From Planctomycetota bacterium (lineage in GTDB: Bacteria > Planctomycetota > MHYJ01 > WSZJ01), in NCBI GenBank assembly GCA_016190145.1, contig JACPRD010000204.1, positions 1 to 34,094 of the forward strand: 34,094 nt of DNA, in the 5' to 3' direction. Below are positions 8,253 to 16,695 of this stretch, one piece after another (position 1 is the stretch's first letter; each line of letters starts with the position of its first letter). A program made the position numbers and the translations under genes. Under the pieces are notes generated by a model. That model ran no database searches. It was not told the DNA's origin and was given only the letters and a program-made list of their open reading frames with translations.

Positions 8253-9260
8253 ATGGACCCCGCGATCCGCACCCAGGACCTGACCCGCATCTACCGCAAG
8301 GCGCGCTCGCGCGGCGAGCCCCAGGGCGAATTCCGCGCGCTGGACGGCGTCAACCTCGAGGTCCGCCCCGGTGAGCTCTTCGGCCTCCTGGGCCCCAACG
8401 GCGCCGGGAAGTCGACCCTCATCAAGATCCTGTCGACCCTCCTCTTCCCCACCTCCGGCCTCGCCCAGGTATGCGGCCTGGACGTTGTGAAGCAGTGCGA
8501 GCAGGTCCGCGAGCGGATCAACATGGTGAGCGGCGGGGAACCGAGCGGCTACGGGCTCCTGACGATCCGCGAGCAGCTCTGGGTATTCAGCCAGCTCTAC
8601 GGCCTCACGACGAAGACCGCGCTGGAGCGCATCGACCGCGCCCTGGAGCAGTACGGCCTGGCGAACGACGCGGGGACCAAGATCAACCGGCTCTCCACCG
8701 GAATGCGGCAGAAGATGAACCTGATCCGCGGGTTCATGACCAATCCGACCGTGCTGTTCCTCGACGAGCCCACCCTCGGCCTCGACGTCCACATCGCGCG
8801 CCAGACGCGCGACTACATCCGCAGCTGGATGGCCGAGGATCGCAGCCGCACCATACTCCTCACGACCCATTACATGGCGGAAGCCGAAGATCTCTGCGAC
8901 CGCGTCGCGATCATCCACGCCGGCAAGATCCGCGCGTGCGACACGCCCGCGAACCTGATCGCCGCGTTCCGGCGCGAAACCGTGTTCGAGCTGACGCTCG
9001 CCGGACTCGACGGGCGCGCCGCGGAGCTCCGCAACCTCGCGGGCGTGACGGTCGTGCGCCTCGATTCCGACCCAGCCGCCGGACGCACCACCGTCCGCCT
9101 CTCGATGCCGGACGACGCCGCCCTCCCCGCCGTCCTCGGCGGCATCGCGGGCCTCGGCGGCCGCATCCTGAACCTCTCGAAGAACGAAGTCACCCTCGAA
9201 GACGTCTTCGTCGGCATCGCCGGCCGCTCCTTCGCCGACGCCGAAAAGCAGGAAGAATGA
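8253..9260 (+). CDS. ABC-2 type exporter ATPase (DrrA/CcmA family)
   Basis: Cytoplasmic ATPase, 335 aa, of an exporter completed by the two permeases downstream. It has Walker A GPNGAGKST (47-55), the switch segment GGEPSGYGLLTIREQLW in place of a classic Q-loop Gln environment, signature LSTGM (147-151), Walker B TVLFLDEPTLGLD and H-loop TTHYMAEAEDLCDR with His206. The C-terminal ~110 residues form the extra domain typical of DrrA-like ATPases (LSKNEVTLEDVFVGI). ATG at 8253 is the first good start. The stop overlaps the next ATG (ATGA). The substrate cannot be told from sequence; drug, lipid or polysaccharide exporters all use this family. Confidence 0.94.
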   Translation: MDPAIRTQDLTRIYRKARSRGEPQGEFRALDGVNLEVRPGELFGLLGPNGAGKSTLIKILSTLLFPTSGLAQVCGLDVVKQCEQVRERINMVSGGEPSGYGLLTIREQLWVFSQLYGLTTKTALERIDRALEQYGLANDAGTKINRLSTGMRQKMNLIRGFMTNPTVLFLDEPTLGLDVHIARQTRDYIRSWMAEDRSRTILLTTHYMAEAEDLCDRVAIIHAGKIRACDTPANLIAAFRRETVFELTLAGLDGRAAELRNLAGVTVVRLDSDPAAGRTTVRLSMPDDAALPAVLGGIAGLGGRILNLSKNEVTLEDVFVGIAGRSFADAEKQEE

Positions 9261-10066
9261 GCTCCCTCCGGAACAACCTGCGCGCCGCAGGCGCCCGCGC
9301 CTGGATCCGCGTCGTCGCAGCCAACCGCGAACTGTCCTGGGTCTGGTTCGAAACCTTCCTGCCGGCCCTCACGACCGCGTGCTACGTCTTCATCTACCGC
9401 GCCATGGGCGCCGCGCCGGAGTTCGAGTCCTACGTCATCCTCGGCGGCATCATGATCGGATTCTGGCTCAACGTCCTCTGGGGCATGGCCGCCCAGTTCT
9501 TCTGGGAAAAGGACATGGGCAACCTCGATATCTACATGATGGCCCCCATCTCCCGCATGGCCATCCTCCTCGGCATGGCCCTGGGCGGCATGACCGGCAC
9601 CGCCATGCGCTCCGTCGTCATCCTCCTCCTCGGCATCTTCGCCTTCCGCGTCCGCTTCGAGGTCGCCGGCCTCGCCACCGCCTTCGGCATCTTCCTCCTC
9701 ACCATGGCCTCCCTCTACGGCCTCGGCATGATGCTCTCCTCCCTCTTCCTCCTGTTCGGCCGCGGAGCGCAGAGGTGGGCGGAAGCGGCGCAGGAGCCGA
9801 TCTACCTGCTCGCCGGGTTCTACTTTCCGGTGAGGAACCTCGGGTTCGGCGTGGCCGCCGCCGCCTCCCTGTTCCCCCTCGCGCTGGGCATTGACGCGAT
9901 GCGTCAAACGGCCCTCGGCAGCCGCGCGGGATTCCTCCCCGTCGGCGTCGAAGCCGCCGCCCTCGCCGCCCTCACCGTGCTCTTCGGCCTCCTCGCGCGC
10001 ACCATGCTCCGCACCATGGAAAACCGCGCCAAGACCGAGGGAAAGCTGACCCTCAAATGGCAATGA
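9257..10066 (+). CDS. ABC-2 type permease, first subunit
   Basis: Integral membrane protein of 269 aa starting at ATG 9257, which overlaps the ATPase stop by 4 bp. About six hydrophobic helices are visible, an N-terminal amphipathic helix (RNNLRAAGARAWIRVVAANREL), the WEKDMGNLDIYMMAPISR loop, and the ABC-2 hallmark EPIYLLAGFYFPVRNLG near residue 180. The tail TMENRAKTEGKLTLKWQ is cytoplasmic. The stop overlaps the next start. It should form the translocation channel with the next gene product. A frame-shifted longer reading that begins at 8471 is an artefact of the ATPase gene. Confidence 0.9.
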   Translation: MSSLRNNLRAAGARAWIRVVAANRELSWVWFETFLPALTTACYVFIYRAMGAAPEFESYVILGGIMIGFWLNVLWGMAAQFFWEKDMGNLDIYMMAPISRMAILLGMALGGMTGTAMRSVVILLLGIFAFRVRFEVAGLATAFGIFLLTMASLYGLGMMLSSLFLLFGRGAQRWAEAAQEPIYLLAGFYFPVRNLGFGVAAAASLFPLALGIDAMRQTALGSRAGFLPVGVEAAALAALTVLFGLLARTMLRTMENRAKTEGKLTLKWQ

Positions 10067-10887
10067 AACGAGCCCTCCGCAACGCCGCGACCTCCTTCGT
10101 CCTCTGCTGGAAAAAAGAGACGAACTGGGCCGGCGCCTGGGTCTACCTCCCGTTCGCCCTCCTCCGCCCCGTCGCCGGCGCCCTCCTCATCTTCGTCATG
10201 GTCAGAGCCGCCTCCGCCCCGCCCGATTACTTCGCCCCCGCCTGGCTCGGCAACGCCTTCTTCCAGCTCGTCCCCGCCGTCCTCGGCGGCCTCGCCTGGG
10301 CCGTCATCGAGGACCGCGAACGCTACCAGATGTTCAAGTACATCTACCTCGCCCCCGGCAACGTCGTCCCTTACCTCATGGGCCACGGCCTCGCCCGCGC
10401 CGCCCACGCCCTGATCGGCGTCGCCGCCCTCGCCGCCGCCGGCGTCGCCCTCCTGGGCATCCGCACCCCCGAATTCCACCCCGCCCTCCTCGCCGTTACC
10501 CTCGCCCTCGGCCTCGCCTGCCTCCTCGCCCTCTCCCTCGCCCTCGCCGGCCTCGCACTCCTCGTCGCACGCCACGGTCACTTCATGACCGAATCCATCG
10601 GCGGCGTGTTCTTCCTCTTCTCCGGCGCCGTCTTCCCCGTCGACGTCCTCCCCGCCTGGATACGCCCCCTCGCCTTCGCCTCCCCCGTCACCTGGTGGCT
10701 CGAACTCCTCCGCCGGTCGCTGGGACTGCATTTCGGAAGCGCCCTCGACGGGGTATCCACGCCCGCGGCCCTGGCGATCCTCGCGGGATTCACCGTCTTC
10801 TGCGCCTTCCTGGGCCGGGCCGCCTGGTTCGCCGGGGAGAGGAAGGCGCGATGGAAAGGGCTTCTGGACGCGACGACGGCGTATTGA
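10063..10887 (+). CDS. ABC-2 type permease, second subunit
   Basis: Second channel subunit, 274 aa from ATG 10063, which overlaps the previous stop as ATGA; an ATG two codons earlier (10057) is equally possible. Helices cover residues ~25-50, 65-80, 105-130, 140-165, 175-200 and 235-255. The ABC-2 signature GGVFFLFSGAVFPVDVLP and the loop VIEDRERYQMFKYIYLAPG are clear, matching the loop in the first permease. Two different permeases suggest a heterodimeric exporter. The gene ends the operon; no terminator hairpin is evident downstream. Confidence 0.9.
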   Translation: MKRALRNAATSFVLCWKKETNWAGAWVYLPFALLRPVAGALLIFVMVRAASAPPDYFAPAWLGNAFFQLVPAVLGGLAWAVIEDRERYQMFKYIYLAPGNVVPYLMGHGLARAAHALIGVAALAAAGVALLGIRTPEFHPALLAVTLALGLACLLALSLALAGLALLVARHGHFMTESIGGVFFLFSGAVFPVDVLPAWIRPLAFASPVTWWLELLRRSLGLHFGSALDGVSTPAALAILAGFTVFCAFLGRAAWFAGERKARWKGLLDATTAY

Positions 10888-10999
10888 GACGGGTGAAAAA
10901 CCGCAATCCGCGTGATTTCCAGACTTATTGCCTCCACTTCGCGCACATTCCGTCCATTCGCCTTTTTAAACCGTTTGTATCCCCGCGCACGTGCGGGCT

Positions 11000-11005
11000 T
11001 ATAAT
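11000..11005 (+). promoter_or_regulatory. Putative -10 TATAAT, with a palindrome between -35 and -10
   Basis: Perfect TATAAT followed by GCCC, 90 bases ahead of the ATG at 11095. A TTGTAT 19 bp upstream could be a poor -35. Between them lies the perfect 10-bp palindrome CGCACGTGCG (10986-10995), a possible operator or chance. Confidence 0.55.
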
Positions 11006-11094
11006 GCCCGTCTGCCCAGAAGTCCGCCACGGCTGGAAGAACGCGCCCCGGCCCCGACGGACTCCCACACAAGAAACTCAGGGAGACCTTCACC

Positions 11095-12876
11095 ATGGCC
11101 GAATGCCGTCGCTGCGGAGCCACGATCTCCCAGGCGGACATCCAGAAGGGCCGCGCGCTCCAGCGCGGCGAGTTCATGTACTGCCCGGACTGCGTCGCCG
11201 AGGCCCGCGCCGCCAAGGGTGGAAGCGCCGCCTCGGGGGCCCAGCCCGCCGCTTCGTCCGTCCGCAAGACCGGCGCCAGTTCCGCCGCGGCGCGTCCGGC
11301 GCCGAGCGCGATGAAGCCCGCGCCGGGGAGCGCGATCAAGGCGGCTCCGCCGAGTTCCCGGGCGATGAAGGCGGCCCCGGCGAGCGCGATGAAAGCGGCG
11401 CCCGCGAGCGCGATGAAGGCGGCGCCGCCGAGTTCGGTGCGCCCGGCGCCCTCTTCGAAAAAGGGCAAGTTCAGCGACCTGATCGACGAGGACCAGGGGG
11501 CGGGCGAGGAGGAGTCGCCGGCTCCGGCGCGGTCTCCGGGCAGCCGCATCGGAAGGGCTTCCGGAGGCGGGACGAGCCGGATCCGCAAGGGTGTCGTGCC
11601 GGGCGGGCGCAACGGGGAGATGGAGGAGCCTTCGGGCTCGGGCAGTCTCCGGCGTCCGATCGGGTTCAAGGACAACCGCGGCGCCATCGGCCAGCCGATG
11701 TCCAAGCAGTCGTTCATGATGTGGGTGGTCGGCGGCGGAGCGGTGTTCATCATCGCGGTCGTGCTGTTCATGACGCTCATCGTGGGCCGCATGAAGACGG
11801 CGGAGGCCCTGAAGAAGCGGAACGAGCTGGCGAAGGAGCACTCGCAGGAGCTCGAGCGCATCATGCGCGAGGAGCCGAACAACTTCGACGCGATGGACGA
11901 GGCGCTGGAGAAGTTCAAGGAAGTCGCGCCCGGGACGAAACTCGCGGAGAACGCGAAGGACTTCGAGAAGGCGATCGACAAGCGCAAGGCGGACAGCAAG
12001 GGCAAGAAAACGGCGATGGCGCTTCTGAACGAGATCTTCGGACTGTTCGGCCAGCCGGGCGGTGCCGAGGCCGCGCTTCTCAAGGTGCGCGAGGCGCACA
12101 AGCTGGTGACGGGTGTCGGCTGGTACATGAACGAGCAGTCGGAGTACCAGCAGCTCCAGGTCCGTGTGCTGAAATCGGCGAAGGAGAAGGCGGAGGCGGC
12201 GAAGGCGGCGGTGCCGCAGGACTGGAACGTGATCGCGGGCTACTATCTGATCGCGGGAGAACTGGACAAGCTGATTCCGCCGGAGCAGCTCGCTGCCGAC
12301 GAGCGGCAGAAGATGCAGAAGGACGTCGACGAGGCGATCGAGAAGCGGTACGACTCGCCGGGCTATCTCGAGACGCTGACCTGGCTGAACCTGAACGGTG
12401 CGGACACGGATTGGAAGCACGACGAGTCGATGCCGGTGTCGCGGTCGGGCGACGACGTGGTGCTGAACAACGCGGCCGGGGGCGAGAAGGCGGCGCTGTA
12501 CTGGCTGAACCAGCCCGTGAACTGGAAGGACTACGTGGTCGAGATGGAGTTCACGGTGGAAGGCGGCCCGTTCCAGGTGCTCCAGCGCACGCAGCCGGAG
12601 CAGCCGCCCGGCGCGACGCACGACCTCGAGGTTCTGATCGGCCAGAACTACGTCAAGATGAACGAGAAGAACACGGTGCAGTTCTGGGTCTACAGCAGCC
12701 GGTTCCGCGTCGCGGTGGGCGAGATCAAGGCGCGCCCGGGGTTCTGCGCGCCGACGGCGCCGAAGAAGGGCGGCATCACGCTCCGCATTCCCGTCGGGAC
12801 CAAGGTGACGATCCACAAGATGCAGGTAAAGGTGATGATGACGGAGGGCGAGGCGGAAGTCGCGCCGGCGAAGTAA
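11095..12876 (+). CDS. Zinc-ribbon, single-pass membrane protein with LamG/DUF1080-like C-terminal domain
   Basis: Hypothetical protein of 593 aa. The N-terminus is a four-cysteine zinc ribbon (C4, C7, C30, C33). Residues ~45-115 are Ala/Pro/Lys low complexity with near-repeats of SAMKAAPA, then an acidic, Gly/Arg-rich stretch. One membrane helix at about 207-231 (MMWVVGGGAVFIIAVVLFM) separates an inner N-terminus from an outer part. That part has charged helices (~232-420) resembling a TPR-like stalk, and a C-terminal beta-rich region from ~430 (WLNLNGADTDWKH, NWKDYVVEMEFTVEGG) resembling 3-keto-disaccharide-hydrolase (DUF1080)/LamG sandwiches. Wobble positions are almost all G. It is alone, convergent with the U32 gene 14 bp away. 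Role unknown; topology is inferred. Confidence 0.85.
   Translation: MAECRRCGATISQADIQKGRALQRGEFMYCPDCVAEARAAKGGSAASGAQPAASSVRKTGASSAAARPAPSAMKPAPGSAIKAAPPSSRAMKAAPASAMKAAPASAMKAAPPSSVRPAPSSKKGKFSDLIDEDQGAGEEESPAPARSPGSRIGRASGGGTSRIRKGVVPGGRNGEMEEPSGSGSLRRPIGFKDNRGAIGQPMSKQSFMMWVVGGGAVFIIAVVLFMTLIVGRMKTAEALKKRNELAKEHSQELERIMREEPNNFDAMDEALEKFKEVAPGTKLAENAKDFEKAIDKRKADSKGKKTAMALLNEIFGLFGQPGGAEAALLKVREAHKLVTGVGWYMNEQSEYQQLQVRVLKSAKEKAEAAKAAVPQDWNVIAGYYLIAGELDKLIPPEQLAADERQKMQKDVDEAIEKRYDSPGYLETLTWLNLNGADTDWKHDESMPVSRSGDDVVLNNAAGGEKAALYWLNQPVNWKDYVVEMEFTVEGGPFQVLQRTQPEQPPGATHDLEVLIGQNYVKMNEKNTVQFWVYSSRFRVAVGEIKARPGFCAPTAPKKGGITLRIPVGTKVTIHKMQVKVMMTEGEAEVAPAK
11305..11436 (+). repeat. In-frame degenerate repeats encoding SAMKAAPA units
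   Basis: Residues 71-114 of the zinc-ribbon protein are about five imperfect 8-9-residue units (SAMKPAPG, SAIKAAPPS, RAMKAAPA, SAMKAAPA, SAMKAAPPS) encoded by 24-27-bp near-repeats. They look like slipped duplications making a flexible, basic linker. Confidence 0.7.
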
Positions 12877-12890
12877 GGAAGAGGGCCCGC

Positions 12891-15371
12891 CTAGAACCCC
12901 AGGGGGCCCCGCGTGACGCCGAAATGCCGCGCGGCGTTGAACCGGCGCCACAGGTCGGCGCCGGACGCGCGCCCCTCCAGCGCATCCAGGTAGCCACGCC
13001 GGATCTCGAGCGCTTCGGCGGCACCCTCCTCCAGAAACTCCACCCGGAACCGGAACAGACCGAGCCGGCGCAGGCCGTCCAGGTACTCTCCCGCCGACTG
13101 CGCGACGGCGTTGAACACCGTGTTGCGGCAGCCGACGTCGGCCTTGACCGGATGCTCGAAGCCCATGCGGTCGCGGAGGGCGATGCGGTGCGTGTCGCAG
13201 GGGCGCCCGCAATCGGTCCAGTCCCGCCCGTTCGAGAGACGGGCCGCGAAGACGCAGTGCTCGTTGTGGAACATCGGCATGTGCTGGTGCACGACCGTCT
13301 CCAGCCAGCGCGCCGGGACCGCCCGCGCGAGGTCGCAGAGCTGATCGAAATTCAGGTCATAAGCCGGCGTCAGCCGGTCGAGGCCGAGACCCATGAGCGC
13401 GTGGGCCGTCAATTCGTTGGCCACGTTGAGAGAAAAGTCGGCGGCCACCGGAAGACCCGGTGATTTCTTCTGAAACCAGTCGATCGCCCCCGGATTCCGC
13501 GCGAGAACGCCGTCCGGCCGCGCGCGCAGAATGTTCCCGAAGACGCGCAGCTCCTCTCCCGGCTTCTGAATGCGCGGCGTCGCGAGCCAGATCTGCGCGC
13601 CCCGCGACCGCAGCCGCGGAACGCAGTCCGCGTAGGGCACCGGATCCTCGAAGTCCAGGTACAGCCGGCCGCCCGCCTCCGCGAGCGCCTCCGCCTGCGC
13701 GCGCGTCCGGGCCAGGGAAGCGAGTTCGACAGGCGCCGGAGCCGCGGGCTCGCGCGGGATCGCGGCGCGGAGGCGCGGAAGCGCCGGCTCGGGGGCGACC
13801 GCGTGCCGGACGGAACCGCGCCGGAGGGCCTCCAGCCGCGCCGCGAGCTCTCGCCTCACGGCGTTGAGCGCCGAAAGCGGCACGATGACAGCCCCTTCCA
13901 GCCGGTTCGCCAGCGCCCCGAGCTCGAACGGCGTCCCGCCCAGGCGGCCGAGCTGCGCCCGGAGCACGCCCTCGTCCAGCGGTCGCCGGAGAGCCGGTTC
14001 CAGAAGCACGGCTGACCGGGCCTCGGCCTCGCGGCCCTCCGCGTCCCGCATCCGCGCGACCAGCGGCTCCCCCGCCCGGCCCCGCACCTCGACCTCGACC
14101 GCCGATCGCCGCCGCGGTTCCTCCCCCGCGAACGTCTCCCGCAGCCGCTTCGTCAGCTCCGGGTCGTCCGTCTTCCACACGCGGTCGCCGCCGCGCACGC
14201 CGGACAGGTCGAGCGCGCGCGCGAACGCGAGTTCCACCCGCCCGGAGTCGACGCCCTCCGTCCGGCGTCCCCCGGCGAAGACCTCGAACACCCGCCCGCC
14301 CGTCTCCTCTTCCTCGGGCCGCCCCTGGTCGAACACCACGCCGTCCCCGGGCTTCACGGGCGCCGCCGTGAGCAGCCGCACCCGTCCTTTCACCGCCGAC
14401 TCCACCGTTCCCAGGAACACTCCGCGTTTCTTCGGCGACAATCCTCTCACCAGCTCCTGGTGATTCACGCCTCCCAGAAACCCCGTCGAGAAACCGCGGG
14501 AGAAGGACAGCTCCAGGTCGCGCACGCGCTCCCGTGCCGGCTCCGGCGCGAGTCCGGCGCACACCGCGTCGATCCGCTCCCGGTAGAATCGCGTCACGTT
14601 GGCGACGTACTCCGGCGTCTTGAGACGCCCCTCGATCTTGAGCGCGCACACGCCCAGCCCGACCAGCTGCGGGAGCACTTCGTACGCAGCCAGGTCCTGC
14701 GGCGAGATCAGGTATTTCACGTCCTCCCCCTCCCGCGCCTCGCCGTCCACCACGAGGTCGTACGGCAGCCGGCACGCCTGCGCGCACGCCCCGCGGTTCG
14801 CGCTCCGGCCGCCCAGCGCTTCGCTGGTCAGGCACTGCCCGCTGTACGCGACGCAGAGGGCGCCGTGGACGAAGACTTCGACGGGCACGAAAGAGGCTTT
14901 GCGGATGCGGGCGATGTCGTCGAGGGTGAGTTCGCGGGCGAGGATGGCGCGTTCGGCGCCCGCGGCGCGGGCGAATTCGAGGGATTCGGCGGAAGTGACG
15001 GTCATCTGGGTGGAGGCGTGGACGGCGAGGGAGGGGGCGACGGCCCGGGAGAGGCGTGCGACGCCGAGGTCCTGGACGATGACGGCGTCGGCGCCGGCGG
15101 CGGCGACGGCGCGGATCAGGGCTTCGCCCTCGGGGAGTTCGGAGGAGAAGAGGAGGGTATTGAAGGCGACGTATCCGCGGACGCCGCGGGCATGGAGGAA
15201 CTGCATGACGCGGGGGAGGTCTTCGGGATCGAAGTTATGGGCCCGGGCGCGGGCGCTGAACCGGGAGAGGCCGAAGTAGACGGCGTCGGCGCCGTTTTCG
15301 ACGGCGGCGCGGAGGCAGTCGAAGTCGCCTGCGGGGGAGAGGAGTTCGGGTTTCAGGGTTCCGGAGGTCAC
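12891..15371 (-). CDS. U32 family protein with DUF3656, RlhA-like (23S rRNA cytidine hydroxylation)
   Basis: Large U32-type protein, 826 aa, start GTG at 15371 with AAGGA about 5 bases upstream; it opens VTSGTLKPELLSPAGDFDCL, the standard U32 start. The N-terminal half has EVFVHGALCVAYSGQC, GRSANRGACAQACRLPYDLV and ALKIEGRLKTPEYVANVTRFYR, whose cysteines are thought to hold an Fe-S cluster. A beta-rich middle (DUF3656-like) follows. The last ~230 residues look like a second U32-type half with their own cysteines (HNEHCVFAARLSNG, WTDCGRPC, DVGCRNTVFN). In E. coli the related RlhA makes 5-hydroxycytidine in 23S rRNA; the exact substrate here is unproven. The gene is monocistronic and divergent from 15460. 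Wobble bases are C-ending at the 5' end and G-ending after ~14800. Confidence 0.9.
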   Translation of the reverse strand: MTSGTLKPELLSPAGDFDCLRAAVENGADAVYFGLSRFSARARAHNFDPEDLPRVMQFLHARGVRGYVAFNTLLFSSELPEGEALIRAVAAAGADAVIVQDLGVARLSRAVAPSLAVHASTQMTVTSAESLEFARAAGAERAILARELTLDDIARIRKASFVPVEVFVHGALCVAYSGQCLTSEALGGRSANRGACAQACRLPYDLVVDGEAREGEDVKYLISPQDLAAYEVLPQLVGLGVCALKIEGRLKTPEYVANVTRFYRERIDAVCAGLAPEPARERVRDLELSFSRGFSTGFLGGVNHQELVRGLSPKKRGVFLGTVESAVKGRVRLLTAAPVKPGDGVVFDQGRPEEEETGGRVFEVFAGGRRTEGVDSGRVELAFARALDLSGVRGGDRVWKTDDPELTKRLRETFAGEEPRRRSAVEVEVRGRAGEPLVARMRDAEGREAEARSAVLLEPALRRPLDEGVLRAQLGRLGGTPFELGALANRLEGAVIVPLSALNAVRRELAARLEALRRGSVRHAVAPEPALPRLRAAIPREPAAPAPVELASLARTRAQAEALAEAGGRLYLDFEDPVPYADCVPRLRSRGAQIWLATPRIQKPGEELRVFGNILRARPDGVLARNPGAIDWFQKKSPGLPVAADFSLNVANELTAHALMGLGLDRLTPAYDLNFDQLCDLARAVPARWLETVVHQHMPMFHNEHCVFAARLSNGRDWTDCGRPCDTHRIALRDRMGFEHPVKADVGCRNTVFNAVAQSAGEYLDGLRRLGLFRFRVEFLEEGAAEALEIRRGYLDALEGRASGADLWRRFNAARHFGVTRGPLGF

Positions 15372-15409
15372 TTTAATCCTTGAATCTTCGTAAATCTCTG
15401 CAACCGTTA

Positions 15410-15428
15410 ACGATTTTTATCGTATAAT
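15410..15428. promoter_or_regulatory. Dyad abutting a TATAAT -10 in a divergent promoter region
   Basis: The dyad ACGAT-TTTT-ATCGT occupies 15410-15423 and runs straight into TATAAT (15423-15428) on the plus strand, 31 bp ahead of the ATG at 15460. On the other side it is about 40 bp upstream of the U32 gene start. A regulator bound here could govern both genes. No good -35 was found. Confidence 0.45.
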
Positions 15429-15459
15429 CAACTCAAGGCCCCGGGGGAGGGACCCCGAA

Positions 15460-15672
15460 ATGCGGATCCGCCTCAAGTCCGAAAGCCTGCGCAGGATCTG
15501 GTGGTTCGACGTCGGCGACGTCCTCGACGAAAGTACCATGTTCATCAAGGGCAAAGTCGCCGCCTTCCTCCGCTCCCAGTACGCCCGCGTCCCCGACCTC
15601 GAAATGTGCCTCGTCAACGCCGCCGGCGTCGTCGTCAAGACCGTCATCAAGCGCGAGCCCAAGGTCGGATAG
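15460..15672 (+). CDS. Small conserved-looking hypothetical protein, 70 aa
   Basis: Short gene with ATG at 15460 preceded by a purine-rich GGGGGAGGG and a TATAAT promoter at 15423. The product (MRIRLKSESLRRIWWFDVGD...) is basic, with predicted beta strands, no membrane helix and no signal peptide. Wobble positions are strongly C-ending like the neighbouring real genes, which supports coding. It ends three bases before the convergent prenyltransferase stop. I do not recognise a family. Confidence 0.65.
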   Translation: MRIRLKSESLRRIWWFDVGDVLDESTMFIKGKVAAFLRSQYARVPDLEMCLVNAAGVVVKTVIKREPKVG

Positions 15673-15675
15673 CCC

Positions 15676-16530
15676 CTATCTCCGCGCATACAGGTCCGCC
15701 AGCAGCGCCGCCATGATCCCCACGCTCACCACCGCGTTCACGTGGAAAAACGCCCGGTTCATCCGCCCCAGATCGTCCGGCCGAACCAGCCGGTGCTCCC
15801 AGGCCAGCAGAAGCGCGATCGCTCCCACCCCGGCCCCGTACCACGCCCCGAACCCGCACACCACAAGCGGCAGCGCGAACACCACCACCGACACCGCGTG
15901 AAGCCCCGCCGCCAGCCGCAACGCCCCCGGCACCCCCAGCGCCGCGGGCACCGAGTGCAACCCCTTCCGCCGGTCGAACTCCACGTCCATGCAGGCGTAC
16001 AAGATGTCGAAACCCGCGGTCCAGAACAGCACCCCCGCCGCCAGCAGCAGCGGAAGCGGATCGAACGCCCCCCGGATCCCCAGCCACGCCCCCACCGGCG
16101 CGATCGCCAGCGACAGCCCGAGGAAGAAATGGCAGAGCGCCGTGAAACGCTTCGTGTACGAATAGAACATCACCACCGCGAGCGCCACCGGCGACAGCCA
16201 CAGCGTCAGCCGGTTCAGCATCGCCGCCGCGAACACGAACAGCCCCGCCGACACCAGCGTGAACGCCAGCGCCCCGGCGCGCGACACCTCCCCCTTCGGA
16301 ATCGCCCGCCCCGCCGTCCTCGGATTCTCCGCGTCCAGTCCCGCATCGGCCCACCGGTTGAACGCCATCGCCGCCGACCGCGCGCTCACCATCGCCAGCA
16401 GAATCCACCCGAACGGCCCCCACAGCCACTTCCCCCCCGACGCCGCCAGCGCCGCCGCCACCGCGAACGGCAGCGCGAAGACGGAGTGCTGGAACTTGAT
16501 CATCTCCAGCAGGGTGAGGATGCGGCGCAT
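15676..16530 (-). CDS. mqnP: UbiA-family prenyltransferase, MqnP-like
   Basis: Polytopic membrane prenyltransferase, 284 aa, with eight or nine helices. The first Asp-rich motif is NRWADAGLDAENPRTAGRAI (N58, D62, D66), the second FDILYACMDVEFDRRKGLHS (D175, D182, D186); both bind Mg2+ and the prenyl diphosphate. The opening LLEMIKFQHSVFALPFA and the SARSAAMAFNR stretch resemble the UbiA-like subgroup linked to futalosine-route menaquinone synthesis (MqnP) rather than E. coli UbiA, which is why that symbol is used; ubiA is the safer generic name. No other menaquinone gene is nearby. TAGTCT lies exactly six bases ahead of the ATG, so the mRNA may be leaderless. Confidence 0.85.
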   Translation of the reverse strand: MRRILTLLEMIKFQHSVFALPFAVAAALAASGGKWLWGPFGWILLAMVSARSAAMAFNRWADAGLDAENPRTAGRAIPKGEVSRAGALAFTLVSAGLFVFAAAMLNRLTLWLSPVALAVVMFYSYTKRFTALCHFFLGLSLAIAPVGAWLGIRGAFDPLPLLLAAGVLFWTAGFDILYACMDVEFDRRKGLHSVPAALGVPGALRLAAGLHAVSVVVFALPLVVCGFGAWYGAGVGAIALLLAWEHRLVRPDDLGRMNRAFFHVNAVVSVGIMAALLADLYARR

Positions 16531-16536
16531 CCGGAT

Positions 16537-16542
16537 AGACTA
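16537..16542 (-). promoter_or_regulatory. -10-like TAGTCT placed for a leaderless mRNA
   Basis: On the minus strand TAGTCT-ATCCGG-ATG: a TAnnnT hexamer six bases ahead of the start codon at 16530 and no Shine-Dalgarno sequence, the arrangement seen for leaderless transcripts. Confidence 0.4.
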
Positions 16543-16695
16543 GCCGTGAGGGGCGGGAGGGACAAGGCCGCGACGCAGATCCATCATCTGGCGCCCCTGG
16601 CGCGTATCACCTCGAGCCCGGGAACCCGGCCTTGATCGGCCGCGTCCAAAGCCCTAGGATCGGTGCTCCAAACCCGCTTTCGCAGGAGAGATCTC

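Noticed and set aside
7968..8918. 316-residue minus-strand frame across the exporter ATPase start
   Set aside because: Shadow of the ATPase, whose Walker motifs are on the plus strand.
10999..13212. 737-residue minus-strand frame over the zinc-ribbon gene
   Set aside because: No domain, overlaps two well-supported genes, and its repeats mirror the Ala/Lys/Pro repeats of the real gene.
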